Shown piece after piece: positions 1 through 8,110 of a DNA stretch of 64,000 bases (position 1 is the first letter of the stretch; the number at the start of each line of letters is the position of its first letter). The notes beneath the pieces were generated by a model. It was given only the letters and a program-made list of their open reading frames with translations, did no database searches and was not told the DNA's origin. The DNA is from Alphaproteobacteria bacterium (GTDB lineage Bacteria > Pseudomonadota > Alphaproteobacteria > Acetobacterales > Acetobacteraceae), in the NCBI GenBank assembly GCA_026400815.1, contig JAPLOI010000034.1, forward strand, positions 1 through 64,000. Reading direction: 5' to 3'. The position numbers and the translations under genes are program-made.

Positions 1-1
1 T

Positions 2-169
2 GACTTCAACCCAATCGAGAACGCCTTCTCCAAGCTCAAGGCGTTCCTCCGAAAGGCCGCCGCACGCAGCATCAGCGAGCTATGGGACGCGATCCGCGAT
101 GCCTTGGACGCCTTCACGCCACAGGAATGCGCCAACTATTACACGGCGACAGGCTATGAGCCAGATTGA
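2..169 (+). CDS. IS630-family transposase, C-terminal end (cut by window edge)
   Basis: This is the last 55 codons of a DDE transposase. It begins with the DFNPIENAFSKLK block, whose glutamate is the third catalytic acid in IS630-type enzymes, and ends in YTATGYEPD and a TGA. The 5' part lies outside the window, so it cannot be said whether the element is intact. The next gene begins about 65 bases downstream, so the right end of the IS must lie in that gap. Confidence 0.75.
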   Translation, partial: DFNPIENAFSKLKAFLRKAAARSISELWDAIRDALDAFTPQECANYYTATGYEPD

Positions 170-234
170 TAGGATTCTGCTCTAGCGCCCCCGCGGCACT
201 TAGGCCCTGCACCCTGGTCGTGGAGAAATCGCCC

Positions 235-687
235 ATGCCACCCGCCGCCCCTGCACGCGCCGTCCCTCTCCGCATGTCCCTCGCGGCCGCCGTGCTCGCC
301 CTCTCCGCCGGCACCGCCCTTGCCCAGCCGCCGCCGGCCGCGGGCCCCACCACCCATGTGGAGACGGTGCGCGACCTCGCCGCCGTCTGCGATCCCGCCG
401 GGGGCGGCATGCCGCGGCTGGAGGCGATTGCCTATTGCCAGGGCTTCATCACCGCCGCCGCCCAGTACCACACCCTCACCCACCCCGCCGGTACGCCGCT
501 CCGCCCGCTCTTCTGCCTGCCGGAGCGCCGCCCCAGCGTCGCGGAATCCGGCGTGGACTTCGCCCAATGGGCCCGCGCCACGCCACGATTCGCGGAAGAA
601 CCGGCGCTGGATGGCTTCCTGCGCTGGGCCCAGGCCCGCTACCCCTGCCCGCCCGTGGCCGCCGGCCGCACCGTTCGCCAGCGCTGA
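235..687 (+). CDS. Exported Rap1a/Tai-like small protein
   Basis: A 150-residue protein with an N-terminal hydrophobic signal (the LAAAVLALSAGTALA segment) and a probable cleavage after ALA-Q, so it is expected in the periplasm. The mature part has paired cysteines (YCQGF, LFCLPE and the final RYPC) and the helix pattern seen in Rap1a/Tai-type domains, first named from type VI immunity proteins but widespread as small exported proteins. The start at 235 is preferred because GGAG lies about 9 bases upstream; an internal ATG at 274 would also give a signal peptide. No effector gene is adjacent, so an immunity role is not supported. The next lipoprotein follows 14 bases later and may be cotranscribed. 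Confidence 0.6.
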   Translation: MPPAAPARAVPLRMSLAAAVLALSAGTALAQPPPAAGPTTHVETVRDLAAVCDPAGGGMPRLEAIAYCQGFITAAAQYHTLTHPAGTPLRPLFCLPERRPSVAESGVDFAQWARATPRFAEEPALDGFLRWAQARYPCPPVAAGRTVRQR

Positions 688-701
688 GAGGGAGACCACC
701 C

Positions 702-977
702 ATGACCCGAACCCTGCGAATGGCCGCACTGCTCGCCGCCAGCCTCGGCCTGGCCGGCTGCGACGGCATGAACGCCACCCAGCAGCGCACCACAGTCGGT
801 GCCCTGGGCGGCGCCGGCGTCGGCGGCCTGCTCGGCTCCTTCAGCGGCAATGCCGGGCTGGGCGCCCTGCTCGGTGCCGGCGTCGGCGCCGGTGGCGGCT
901 ATCTGTACGACCAGTCGCAACGACAACACGACGACGACGGTTACCGCCGCCAAGACCGCCCCCGTCGCCGAAACTAA
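702..977 (+). CDS. Glycine-zipper lipoprotein
   Basis: A 91-residue protein with a lipobox (LAGC at about residues 17-20), so it is expected to be lipidated and envelope-attached. The middle is a glycine-zipper region (GALGGAGVGGLLG, then GALLGAGVGAGGG) typical of small outer-membrane lipoproteins. The tail after YLYDQ is strongly charged (Arg, Asp, Gln). GAGAGGGAGA lies just upstream of the ATG. The stop codon overlaps the end of the convergent fdsD by four bases. The exact role is unknown; structural or stress-related envelope functions are typical of the family. Confidence 0.7.
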   Translation: MTRTLRMAALLAASLGLAGCDGMNATQQRTTVGALGGAGVGGLLGSFSGNAGLGALLGAGVGAGGGYLYDQSQRQHDDDGYRRQDRPRRRN

Positions 978-1189
978 GGCGAGGCTGGTGGCCGCACCAG
1001 CGCCAGCGCCCGCCGCACCCGCGGCGCCAACGCGGCGGCGTCGGCCGCCAGCAAGCCGCGCCGCATCGGGGGCGCCCAGAACTGGTTGATATGCGCCGCG
1101 ATCGCCGCCGCCGCCTGTTCCTCCGGCAGGGCATCGAAGGCGGCCGCAATCCGGCCTGCCATCCATGCCAGCCGCGCCACCTCCGTCAT
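974..1189 (-). CDS. fdsD: Formate dehydrogenase delta subunit
   Basis: A 71-residue protein at the end of the formate dehydrogenase operon. It carries the FdsD pattern: a helical N-terminus (RLAWMAGRIAAAF), then EEQAAAAIAAHINQFWAPPMRRGLL. FdsD is a small accessory subunit of soluble NAD-dependent Mo formate dehydrogenases; in related bacteria it is needed for, or helps, active complex formation. Its ATG overlaps the fdhD stop codon (ATGA), indicating translational coupling. The last four bases overlap the convergent lipoprotein gene. Confidence 0.85.
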   Translation of the reverse strand: MTEVARLAWMAGRIAAAFDALPEEQAAAAIAAHINQFWAPPMRRGLLAADAAALAPRVRRALALVRPPASP

Positions 1190-1959
1190 TCCAGTTCTCC
1201 CGGCGTGAACCGCACCGCCCCATCGGGCCGCGCCACCGCCACCAGCGCGATCCCCAGCGCCGCCGCCCGCTCCACCGCCAGCGAGGTGGGGGCGGAAATC
1301 GCCACCACCGTGCCCGCCCCGAAGGACGCCGCCTTCTCCACCATCTCGAACGAAGCCCGGCTGGTCAGCAGCACGAAGCCGCCCCCCGGCCCGATGCCAT
1401 CCCGCAGGCAGGCCCCCACCAGCTTGTCCAGCGCGTTGTGGCGGCCGACATCCTCGCGCAGCGCCACGATCGCGCCCGCCCCGTCGCACCACGCCGCCGC
1501 ATGCACCGCCCGCGTCACCTGGTTCAGCACCTGCCGTGCCTCCAGCCCCAGCAGCGCCGCCCGGATCGCCGCCGGCGCGATTGCGGGCCCAGGCGCCACC
1601 TTCCGCCCCTGCGGCAAATCCTCCAGGCTCTCAATGCCGCAAATCCCGCACCCCGTGCGCCCGGCCATCGAACGCCGCCGCGCCATGTGCCGCCGCAGCG
1701 CCGCCGGCACCAGATCCACCTCCAGCATCATCCCGCGCGGCACCTCGCGCACCGCCACGCCGCGGATCTCCGCCGCCGCCGTGATCACACCCTCGGTCAG
1801 GCTGAACCCATAGGCGAAATCCACCAGATCCGCAGGCGTTGCCATCATCACCGCATGCGGCAGCGTGGCGTACACCAGGTTCACCGGCACCTCGGCCGCC
1901 ACCTCCACCGGCACGCGCGCCACGCCCCCGCCGTCGAAGCGCAGCGCCTCGCCATGCAC
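1186..1959 (-). CDS. fdhD: Sulfurtransferase for formate dehydrogenase maturation (FdhD/FdsC)
   Basis: FdhD-family protein that moves sulfur from a cysteine desulfurase to the molybdenum cofactor so that the alpha subunit becomes active. Visible signatures are the HAVMMATPADLVDFAYGFSL block, the CGICG loop carrying the sulfur-transfer cysteines (about Cys104 and Cys107), and REDVGRHNALDKL with TSRASFEMV near the C-terminus. This gene is called fdsC in fdsGBACD operons. I chose a GTG start at 1959 (257 residues), 19 bases after the fdsA stop; an ATG at 2055 would run deep into fdsA and add residues that do not look conserved. The stop overlaps the fdsD start. Confidence 0.88.
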   Translation of the reverse strand: MHGEALRFDGGGVARVPVEVAAEVPVNLVYATLPHAVMMATPADLVDFAYGFSLTEGVITAAAEIRGVAVREVPRGMMLEVDLVPAALRRHMARRRSMAGRTGCGICGIESLEDLPQGRKVAPGPAIAPAAIRAALLGLEARQVLNQVTRAVHAAAWCDGAGAIVALREDVGRHNALDKLVGACLRDGIGPGGGFVLLTSRASFEMVEKAASFGAGTVVAISAPTSLAVERAAALGIALVAVARPDGAVRFTPGELE

Positions 1960-1978
1960 AAGCCGGCTGGGTGCCGCG

Positions 1979-4813
1979 CTATTCGGCGGCAGGCGCGATC
2001 CGGCGCAGCTGCCCGGCCTCCTGCTGATGTGTCTCCTGCCAGCGCGACAGCGCATTGGTCCGCCGCACCTGCACCGCCGTCACCTTGTATTCCGGGCAAT
2101 TCGTCGCCCAATCGGAATAGTCGGTGGTGATCACGTTGGCCCCGGTACGGGCGTGGTGGAAAGTGGTGTACACCACGCCCGGCTGCATCCGCTCCGACAC
2201 CACGGCCCGCAGCGAAACCTCGCCAGACCGGCTGGCCAGCGCCACCAGCTCACCGCTGGTGATGCCGCGGCTCTCGGCATCGAAGGGATGGATTTCCAGC
2301 ACATCCTCGTCATGCCACGCCGTGTTCGCCGTGCGCCGCGTCTGCTGGCCCACATTGTACTGGCTCAGGATGCGCCCCGTGGTCAGGATCAGCGGGAAGC
2401 GCGGCCCGGTGCGCTCTTCCGTCGGCACGAACTCGGTGATCATGAACTTGCCAGTGCCGCGCACGAACCGATCCACATGCATGATCGGCGTGCCCTCGGG
2501 TGCGGCCGCATTGCACGGCCACTGCACGGAGCCGCGCGCCTCCAGCACCGCGTAACTCACGCCGGTAAAACTCGGCGTCACCCGCGCGATCTCGTCCATG
2601 ATCTCGCTGGGATGGTCGTACCGCATCGGGAACCCCAACGCGGTGGCCAGCGCCGCCGTCACCTCCCACTCCGCCATCCCCGCCAGCGGCTCCATCACCT
2701 TGCGCACCAGGTTGATGCGCCGCTCGGCGTTGGTGAAGGTGCCGTCCTTCTCCAGGAACGACGCACCCGGCAGGAACACGTGGGCGTACTGCGCCGTTTC
2801 GTTCAGGAAAAGGTCCTGCACCACCACGCATTCCATCGCCCGCAGCGCCGCCGTCACGTGCTGCGTGTTCGGATCGGATTGCGCGATGTCCTCGCCCTGG
2901 ATGTAGAGCCCGCGGAACCCGCCCCCGATCGCCTCATCCAGCATGTTGGGAATGCGCAGCCCGGGCTCGCCATCCAGCGCCCGGCCCCAGGTCGCCTCGA
3001 ACATCTCCCGCGTCGCGTCATCGGCCACATGGCGATACCCGCTGAACTCATGCGGAAAGCTGCCCATGTCGCAGGCGCCCTGCACGTTGTTCTGGCCACG
3101 TAAGGGATTCACCCCCACGCCCTCGCGCCCGATATTCCCGGTCGCCATCGCCAGGTTCGCCATGCCCATCACCATGGTGGAACCCTGGCTGTGCTCCGTC
3201 ACGCCCAGCCCGTAGTAGATCGCCCCATTCCCCGCCGAGGCATAAAGCCGCGCCGCCGCGCGCAATTCCGCCGCCGGCACCCCGGTGAAGCGCTCGGTCT
3301 CCTCCGGCGCATTCTCCGCCAGCGCCACGAACCGCGCCCAGGCCTCGAAATCCCCGAGGTCGCAGCGCTCGCGCACGAACGCCTCGTCCACCAGCCCTTC
3401 CGTCACCACCACATGCGCCATAGCATTCACGAAAGCCACGTTGCTGCCCGGCAGCAGCTGCAAATGATGCGAAGCCTCGATATGCGGCGAGCGCACCAGA
3501 TCGATCCGCCGCGGATCGGCCACGATCAGCTTGGCCCCCTGCCGCAACCGCCGCTTCATGCGCGAGGCGAACACCGGGTGCCCATCGGTCGGGTTCGCCC
3601 CGATCACCAGGATCACATCCGCCTTCGCAACGCTCTTGAAATCCTGTGTGCCCGCCGAGGTGCCGAACGCCGTCTTCAGCCCATACCCCGTCGGCGCGTG
3701 GCACACCCGCGCACAGGTATCGATGTTGTTGTTCCCCAGCGCCCCGCGCACCAGCTTCTGCACCAGGAACACTTCCTCGTTGGTGCAACGGGAGGAGCTG
3801 ATGGCGCCGACCGCATCGCGCCCGTACGAAGCCTGCAGCCGCTTGAACTCCGAAGCCGCATGCCCGATCGCCTCGGCCCAACTCACCTCGCGCCACGGTT
3901 CATGGATGGAGCCACGGATCATCGGCTTGGTGATCCGGTCCCGATGCGTGGCATAGCCCCAGGCAAACCGCCCCTTCACGCAGGAATGCCCCTCATTCGC
4001 GCCGCCCTGCTTGAAGGGCACCATCCGCACCACCCGGTCGCCCTGCAGCTCCGCCTTGAACGAGCAGCCCACGCCGCAATAGGCGCAGGTAGTGACAACG
4101 GATTTCTCCGGCTGCCCCATCTCGATCACGCTCTTCTCGATCAGCGTCGCCGTCGGGCAGGCTTGCACGCAGGCGCCGCAGGAAACGCATTCGCTGCCCA
4201 GGAAATCTGTCAGCCCCGGCGCCACCCGGCTATCAAAACCACGCCCGGTGATGGTCAGGGCGAAGGTCCCCTGCACCTCCTCGCAGGCCCGCACGCAGCG
4301 ATTGCACACGATGCACTTGGCGGGGTCGTAGCTGAAATACGGGTTGCTCTCGTCCTTCACGCCATCGAAATGGTTGGCGCCCTCATAGCCATAGCGCACC
4401 TCGCGCAGCCCCACCGCGCCGGCCATGTCCTGCAGCTCGCAATCCCCGTTCGCCGAACAGGTCAGGCAATCCAGCGGATGGTCGGAGATGTACAGCTCCA
4501 TCACCCCGCGCCGCAGCTTGCCCAGGCGATCGCTGTGCGTGCGCACCACCATCCCCTCCTCGGCCGGCGTGGTGCAGGAAGCCGGCGTCCCGCGCCGCCC
4601 CTCGATCTCCACCAGGCACAGCCGGCAACTGCCAAACGGCTCCAGGCTGTCCGTGGCGCACAGCTTCGGGATCTTCGTGCCCGCGTGCATCGCCGCCGCC
4701 ATCACGCTGGTCCCCGCCGGCACGCTCACGCGCTGCCCGTCGATCACCAGCGAAACGGTTGCTTCGCCCTGCCGCACCGGCGTGCCGAAATCCGTCTCCC
4801 GGATCAGCCCCAT
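1979..4813 (-). CDS. fdsA: NAD-dependent formate dehydrogenase, alpha (molybdopterin) subunit
   Basis: The 944-residue catalytic subunit that oxidises formate to CO2 at a bis-MGD molybdenum centre. In order: an N-terminal [2Fe-2S] ferredoxin domain (Cys52, 63, 66, 80); a His-Cys [4Fe-4S] site (His112, Cys116, 119, 125); two ferredoxin-type [4Fe-4S] clusters (Cys167/170/173/177 and 209/212/215/219); the cluster next to the Mo site (Cys243/246/250/278); then the molybdopterin oxidoreductase and dinucleotide-binding domains. The active-site ligand in VCHAPTGY is cysteine (Cys371), followed by the catalytic histidine, so this is a Cys and not a selenocysteine enzyme. Length matches known soluble FdsA proteins. 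It lies ten bases after fdsB and is expected to act in the cytoplasm with FdsB and FdsG. Confidence 0.95.
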   Translation of the reverse strand: MGLIRETDFGTPVRQGEATVSLVIDGQRVSVPAGTSVMAAAMHAGTKIPKLCATDSLEPFGSCRLCLVEIEGRRGTPASCTTPAEEGMVVRTHSDRLGKLRRGVMELYISDHPLDCLTCSANGDCELQDMAGAVGLREVRYGYEGANHFDGVKDESNPYFSYDPAKCIVCNRCVRACEEVQGTFALTITGRGFDSRVAPGLTDFLGSECVSCGACVQACPTATLIEKSVIEMGQPEKSVVTTCAYCGVGCSFKAELQGDRVVRMVPFKQGGANEGHSCVKGRFAWGYATHRDRITKPMIRGSIHEPWREVSWAEAIGHAASEFKRLQASYGRDAVGAISSSRCTNEEVFLVQKLVRGALGNNNIDTCARVCHAPTGYGLKTAFGTSAGTQDFKSVAKADVILVIGANPTDGHPVFASRMKRRLRQGAKLIVADPRRIDLVRSPHIEASHHLQLLPGSNVAFVNAMAHVVVTEGLVDEAFVRERCDLGDFEAWARFVALAENAPEETERFTGVPAAELRAAARLYASAGNGAIYYGLGVTEHSQGSTMVMGMANLAMATGNIGREGVGVNPLRGQNNVQGACDMGSFPHEFSGYRHVADDATREMFEATWGRALDGEPGLRIPNMLDEAIGGGFRGLYIQGEDIAQSDPNTQHVTAALRAMECVVVQDLFLNETAQYAHVFLPGASFLEKDGTFTNAERRINLVRKVMEPLAGMAEWEVTAALATALGFPMRYDHPSEIMDEIARVTPSFTGVSYAVLEARGSVQWPCNAAAPEGTPIMHVDRFVRGTGKFMITEFVPTEERTGPRFPLILTTGRILSQYNVGQQTRRTANTAWHDEDVLEIHPFDAESRGITSGELVALASRSGEVSLRAVVSERMQPGVVYTTFHHARTGANVITTDYSDWATNCPEYKVTAVQVRRTNALSRWQETHQQEAGQLRRIAPAAE

Positions 4814-4823
4814 GCCACGCTCC

Positions 4824-6317
4824 TCACGCCGCCAAAGCCCGGCGGAAATCCTCGGGAAAATGTTTCAACGCGCTCATCACCGGCAGCGGCGTCAGCCCGC
4901 CCATCGCGCACAGGGAGGCATCGGTCATCAGCGCCGCCAGGTCCTCCAGCACCGCGATCTCGCCGGCTTTCCCGGCGATGATCCGGTCCACCACCTCCAC
5001 CCCGCGCACCGCCCCGATCCGGCACGGCGTGCACTTGCCGCAGCTTTCCTTGGCGCAGAACTCGAACGCGAAGCGCGCCTGCTTCGCCATGTCCACCGTG
5101 TCGTCGAACACCACGATCCCGCCATGCCCCAGCATCCCGCCCACCGCCGCCAGCGCCTCGTAGTCCAAAGCCGTATCCAGCCGCGAAACCGGCAGATACG
5201 CCCCCAACGGCCCACCCACCTGCACCGCCCGCACAGGGCGGCCACTGCGCGTGCCGCCGCCGATGTCCTCGATCACCTCGCGCAGCGAAACCCCGAACGG
5301 CAGCTCGAACAGCCCGCCCCGCTTCACGTTGCCCGCCAGCTGCACCACCAGCGTCCCGCGCGACCGCCCGGTGCCCAGCGCCGCATAGGCCTCGGCCCCA
5401 TGCGCCAGAATCCACGGCACCGCCGCCAGCGACAGCACGTTGTTCACCACGGTGGGTTTCCCGAACAGCCCCTGCAACGCCGGCAGCGGCGGCTTGGCCC
5501 GCACCACCCCGCGCCGCCCCTCCAGGCTCTCCAGCAGCGCCGTCTCCTCGCCGCAGATGTAACTCCCAGCCCCCATCCGCAGCTCGATATCGAATCCAGC
5601 CGCCAGCACGCCCTCCGCCCGCGCAATCTCCAGCGCCGCCCGCAGCACGCGCTCCGCCTGCGGATATTCGCTGCGCAGATAGATGAACCCCTGGCTCGCC
5701 CCCACCGCCAGCCCCGCGATCACCATCCCCTCGATCAGCACGAAGGGATCGCCCTCGATCAGCATCCGGTCGGCAAACGTCCCGCTATCGCCCTCATCGG
5801 CATTGCAAACCACATACTTCTGGTCCGCCACCGCCCCGGCCACCGTCCGCCACTTCACCCCGGTCGGAAACCCCGCCCCACCGCGCCCGCGCAGGCCGGA
5901 AGACGTCACCGCCGCCACGATCGCGTCTGGCGCCAACCCCCGCGCCGCCTCCAACCCCGCCAGCCCCCCCTGCGCCCGATACGCCGCCAACGAGAGCGGA
6001 TCCGCCACCCCCACCCGCGCAAAGGTCAACCGGCTCTGCCGCGCCAGCCACGGCAAATCCTCCACCCGCCCCACCGAAAGCGCATGCCCGCCGCCGAACC
6101 CCGAAGCCACCAACCCCGCCACATCCGCCGCCCGCACATTGCGGAACCCCACCCGACCGTCCGCCCCCTCCACCTCCACCAACGGCTCCAGCCACAGCAT
6201 TCCGCGCGACCCGGTCCGCACCACCTCCATGCCCGAAGCCGCGAACGCCAGCGCCACCGCCTCGGCCCCCACCGACCGCGCCGCCGCATCCCCTGGCACG
6301 AACACCCGCACGCTCAC
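4824..6317 (-). CDS. fdsB: Formate dehydrogenase beta subunit (NuoF-like diaphorase)
   Basis: A 497-residue flavoprotein that passes electrons from FdsA and FdsG to NAD+. An N-terminal thioredoxin-like domain (about residues 1-110) precedes a NuoF module with the FMN/NADH-binding motif GRGGAGFPTG (144-153), the VVCNADEGDSGTF block, the ICGEETALLES segment, and the [4Fe-4S] ligands ESCGKCTPC (Cys426, 429, 432) plus Cys470. The GTG at 6317 is the likely start because it overlaps the fdsG stop as GTGA; the reading frame is open further upstream but that stretch is low-complexity Gly/Ala. Confidence 0.93.
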   Translation of the reverse strand: MSVRVFVPGDAAARSVGAEAVALAFAASGMEVVRTGSRGMLWLEPLVEVEGADGRVGFRNVRAADVAGLVASGFGGGHALSVGRVEDLPWLARQSRLTFARVGVADPLSLAAYRAQGGLAGLEAARGLAPDAIVAAVTSSGLRGRGGAGFPTGVKWRTVAGAVADQKYVVCNADEGDSGTFADRMLIEGDPFVLIEGMVIAGLAVGASQGFIYLRSEYPQAERVLRAALEIARAEGVLAAGFDIELRMGAGSYICGEETALLESLEGRRGVVRAKPPLPALQGLFGKPTVVNNVLSLAAVPWILAHGAEAYAALGTGRSRGTLVVQLAGNVKRGGLFELPFGVSLREVIEDIGGGTRSGRPVRAVQVGGPLGAYLPVSRLDTALDYEALAAVGGMLGHGGIVVFDDTVDMAKQARFAFEFCAKESCGKCTPCRIGAVRGVEVVDRIIAGKAGEIAVLEDLAALMTDASLCAMGGLTPLPVMSALKHFPEDFRRALAA

Positions 6318-6775
6318 GCCCCCGCCACCAACGCCCGCAGCCCGTCCAGATCCAGCAACCCCACCAGCTCCTCTCCCACCAGCGCCGCCGGCCCCAGTGC
6401 GCAATTCCCCAGGCAATACACCGTCTCCACCGAAACACTCCCCGCGGCCGGCCCGTCCACCACCACCCCAAGCCGCGCCGCCTCATCCACCAGCGCCTCG
6501 CACCCCACCGCCTGGCACGCCTCCGCCCGGCACAGCCGGATCACCCGCGCCGCCGGCAACTCCGTGCGAAAATCATGGTAGAACGTCATCACCCCATGCA
6601 CCTCGGCGCGGGACACATTCACCGCCGCCGCCACCAGCCCCACAGCCTCGGCATGCACATAGCCATACCGGGCCTGCAACGCCTGCAGCATGGGCAGCAC
6701 CTTGTCCTGCCCGCCGCCCAGGCCCGCCAGCAGCACCCGGGCCGCCGCTTCATCCCATGCAGGAAATCCTGTCAC
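6314..6775 (-). CDS. fdsG: Formate dehydrogenase gamma subunit (NuoE-like)
   Basis: First gene of the operon. A 153-residue thioredoxin-like [2Fe-2S] protein with cluster ligands Cys82, Cys87, Cys121 and Cys125 (LCRAEAC and YCLGNC), the NuoE/HoxE arrangement. It shuttles electrons between the molybdenum subunit and the flavin subunit. The start is uncertain: GTG at 6775 is preceded by an AGGGGGG tract and gives the family length, whereas another GTG at 6871 would add 32 atypical residues. It diverges from the TauD gene across about 140 bases, which must hold the operon promoter; no clear -35/-10 pair was recognised. Confidence 0.88.
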   Translation of the reverse strand: MTGFPAWDEAAARVLLAGLGGGQDKVLPMLQALQARYGYVHAEAVGLVAAAVNVSRAEVHGVMTFYHDFRTELPAARVIRLCRAEACQAVGCEALVDEAARLGVVVDGPAAGSVSVETVYCLGNCALGPAALVGEELVGLLDLDGLRALVAGA

Positions 6776-6918
6776 GCGGTGTCGATCCCCCCTTCGGCCA
6801 GGCTCCCCGGCCCGCTCCCCCAACTCTGCGGCCGAAACGCCCCGCACCGCAACGCCCACCGCGTTGACCACCCTCCCGCCCCGCCGATACCCTCTCCCAA
6901 ACCTGCAGGAGCCCCAAG

Positions 6919-7938
6919 ATGGACGCCAGCTTCCGCCTCCAGCGCCCCCTCGCCGGCGCCAGCTTCGGCGGCCGCCTCGCCCTCGAAGGCGCCACCACCG
7001 CCCACGAGGTCACCGCCGCCGCCGAGGCCACCCCCACCGCCCTGCCCGAAGCCCTGGCCGCCTGCCACGGCGTCATGGTCCTCCCCGGCATGGCCGCCAT
7101 GGCGCAAGACCCCACCCTCCTCGTCCGCCTCTCCCGCCTCTTCGGGCCAGAGGTCGAGAACTACCGCACCACCCACATGGCCGCGAACATGGTCCACCCG
7201 GAGGTGCCGGAAATCTTCGTTGTCTCCAACATCCCCCCGGTCTTCCGTGCCCCGCCGCCCAAGCCCACCCCGCCCCTCACGTCCGACGGAAAATTCCCCG
7301 TCCAGTTCCCCCATCGCCGCGGCTGGCACACCGACCAATCCTACCGCCGCCCACCGCCCGACATCTCCCTCTTCCTCGCCGTCCAGCCCGTGCCCCAGGG
7401 CCAGGGCCAGACCCTCTTCGCCGACGGCATCGCCGCCTACGAAGCCCTCCCCGCCGCAACCAAAGCCCGCATCGCCACCCTGCAAGGCCTGCACATCGCC
7501 TCAGCCGCCGGCCGCAAATACGACACGGTGAAATCCGGCGCCCCCCAACGCGAGCTCGCCCCCCACGAACGCCCCGTCCGCCAGCCCCTCGTCCGCACCC
7601 ACCCCGTCACCGGCCAGAAAGCGCTCTACCTCTGCGAATACGGCCAGATGGACTGGCTGGAAGGCCCCATCGAAGGCCTGGAGCCGGGCCCAGACGGCGA
7701 AGGCGGGCGCCTCCTCATCGAGCTCGCCGCCCACTACACCCACCCACGCTTCGTCTACGTCCACGAATGGACCCAAGGCGACCTGGTCGTGTGGGACAAC
7801 CGCTGCACCCTGCACGCCGCCACCTGGTTCGACGCCGAACACCTCGCCCGCGTCATGTGGCGCACCACCGTCTGGGGCAACCCCGGCCCCAGCTACGACG
7901 GCGAAGTGAAGTCCTGGCTGCCCGACATGGAAGCGTAG
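6919..7938 (+). CDS. TauD/TfdA-family Fe(II)/2-oxoglutarate dioxygenase
   Basis: A 339-residue member of the taurine/2,4-D dioxygenase family. The iron-binding triad is visible as HTD (His137, Asp139) and the distal histidine in WDNRCTLHA (His299). The surrounding blocks (EYGQMDWLEG, YVHEWTQGDLVVWDN) fit the family. These enzymes use 2-oxoglutarate and O2 to hydroxylate or cleave small substrates; the substrate cannot be read from sequence. AGGAG sits 8 bases before the ATG. The TAG stop falls inside a G/C palindrome at 7935-7965, and a large paired hairpin separates this gene from the convergent monooxygenase gene. Confidence 0.88.
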   Translation: MDASFRLQRPLAGASFGGRLALEGATTAHEVTAAAEATPTALPEALAACHGVMVLPGMAAMAQDPTLLVRLSRLFGPEVENYRTTHMAANMVHPEVPEIFVVSNIPPVFRAPPPKPTPPLTSDGKFPVQFPHRRGWHTDQSYRRPPPDISLFLAVQPVPQGQGQTLFADGIAAYEALPAATKARIATLQGLHIASAAGRKYDTVKSGAPQRELAPHERPVRQPLVRTHPVTGQKALYLCEYGQMDWLEGPIEGLEPGPDGEGGRLLIELAAHYTHPRFVYVHEWTQGDLVVWDNRCTLHAATWFDAEHLARVMWRTTVWGNPGPSYDGEVKSWLPDMEA

Positions 7939-7965
7939 GGCGGAACGCGGAAAGCGGTTCCGCCA
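7935..7965. repeat. G/C palindrome, short copy of a recurring element
   Basis: The palindrome GGCGGAACGC / GCGGTTCCGCC with a short purine spacer begins on the TauD stop codon. The same core (GTAGGGC, then AACGC, then GGTTCCGCCA) recurs at 10841 and 56194, where it has longer flanks. It could act as the 3' hairpin of the TauD transcript. Confidence 0.7.
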
Positions 7966-7987
7966 GCACCCAAAAGCAAGCAAGCAT

Positions 7988-8108
7988 CTTCTTTTTTCTG
8001 AAGAAAAAAGAAGCAAAAAAGACTTCCTTCGCTTGCGCGCGTGCAGGAGCACCTGGCACGCGTGCAAGCGAATAAAAGTTTTTTGGTTCTTTTTTTCAAA
8101 AAAGAACC
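7988..8108. terminator. Paired A/T-rich hairpins around a G/C stem (probable bidirectional terminator)
   Basis: Two A/T-rich palindromes (7988-8013 and about 8084-8107) face each other around a G/C stem in which GCTTGCGCGCGTGC pairs with GCACGCGTGCAAGC apart from one mismatch. On each strand the G/C stem is followed by a T-run. The element lies between the convergent TauD and monooxygenase genes and ends three bases from the monooxygenase stop codon. Related elements occur at about 10.8, 54.9 and 62.7 kb. Confidence 0.7.
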
Positions 8109-8110
8109 GC

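Noticed and set aside
235-687. Type VI secretion immunity gene
   Set aside because: The Rap1a/Tai-like fold is common in unrelated exported proteins and no effector or type VI gene is nearby.
3191-4981. Long plus-strand open frame opposite fdsA (about 596 codons)
   Set aside because: Its protein is rich in His, Arg and Pro with no domain. It is the mirror of fdsA codons in GC-rich DNA; fdsA has all family motifs.
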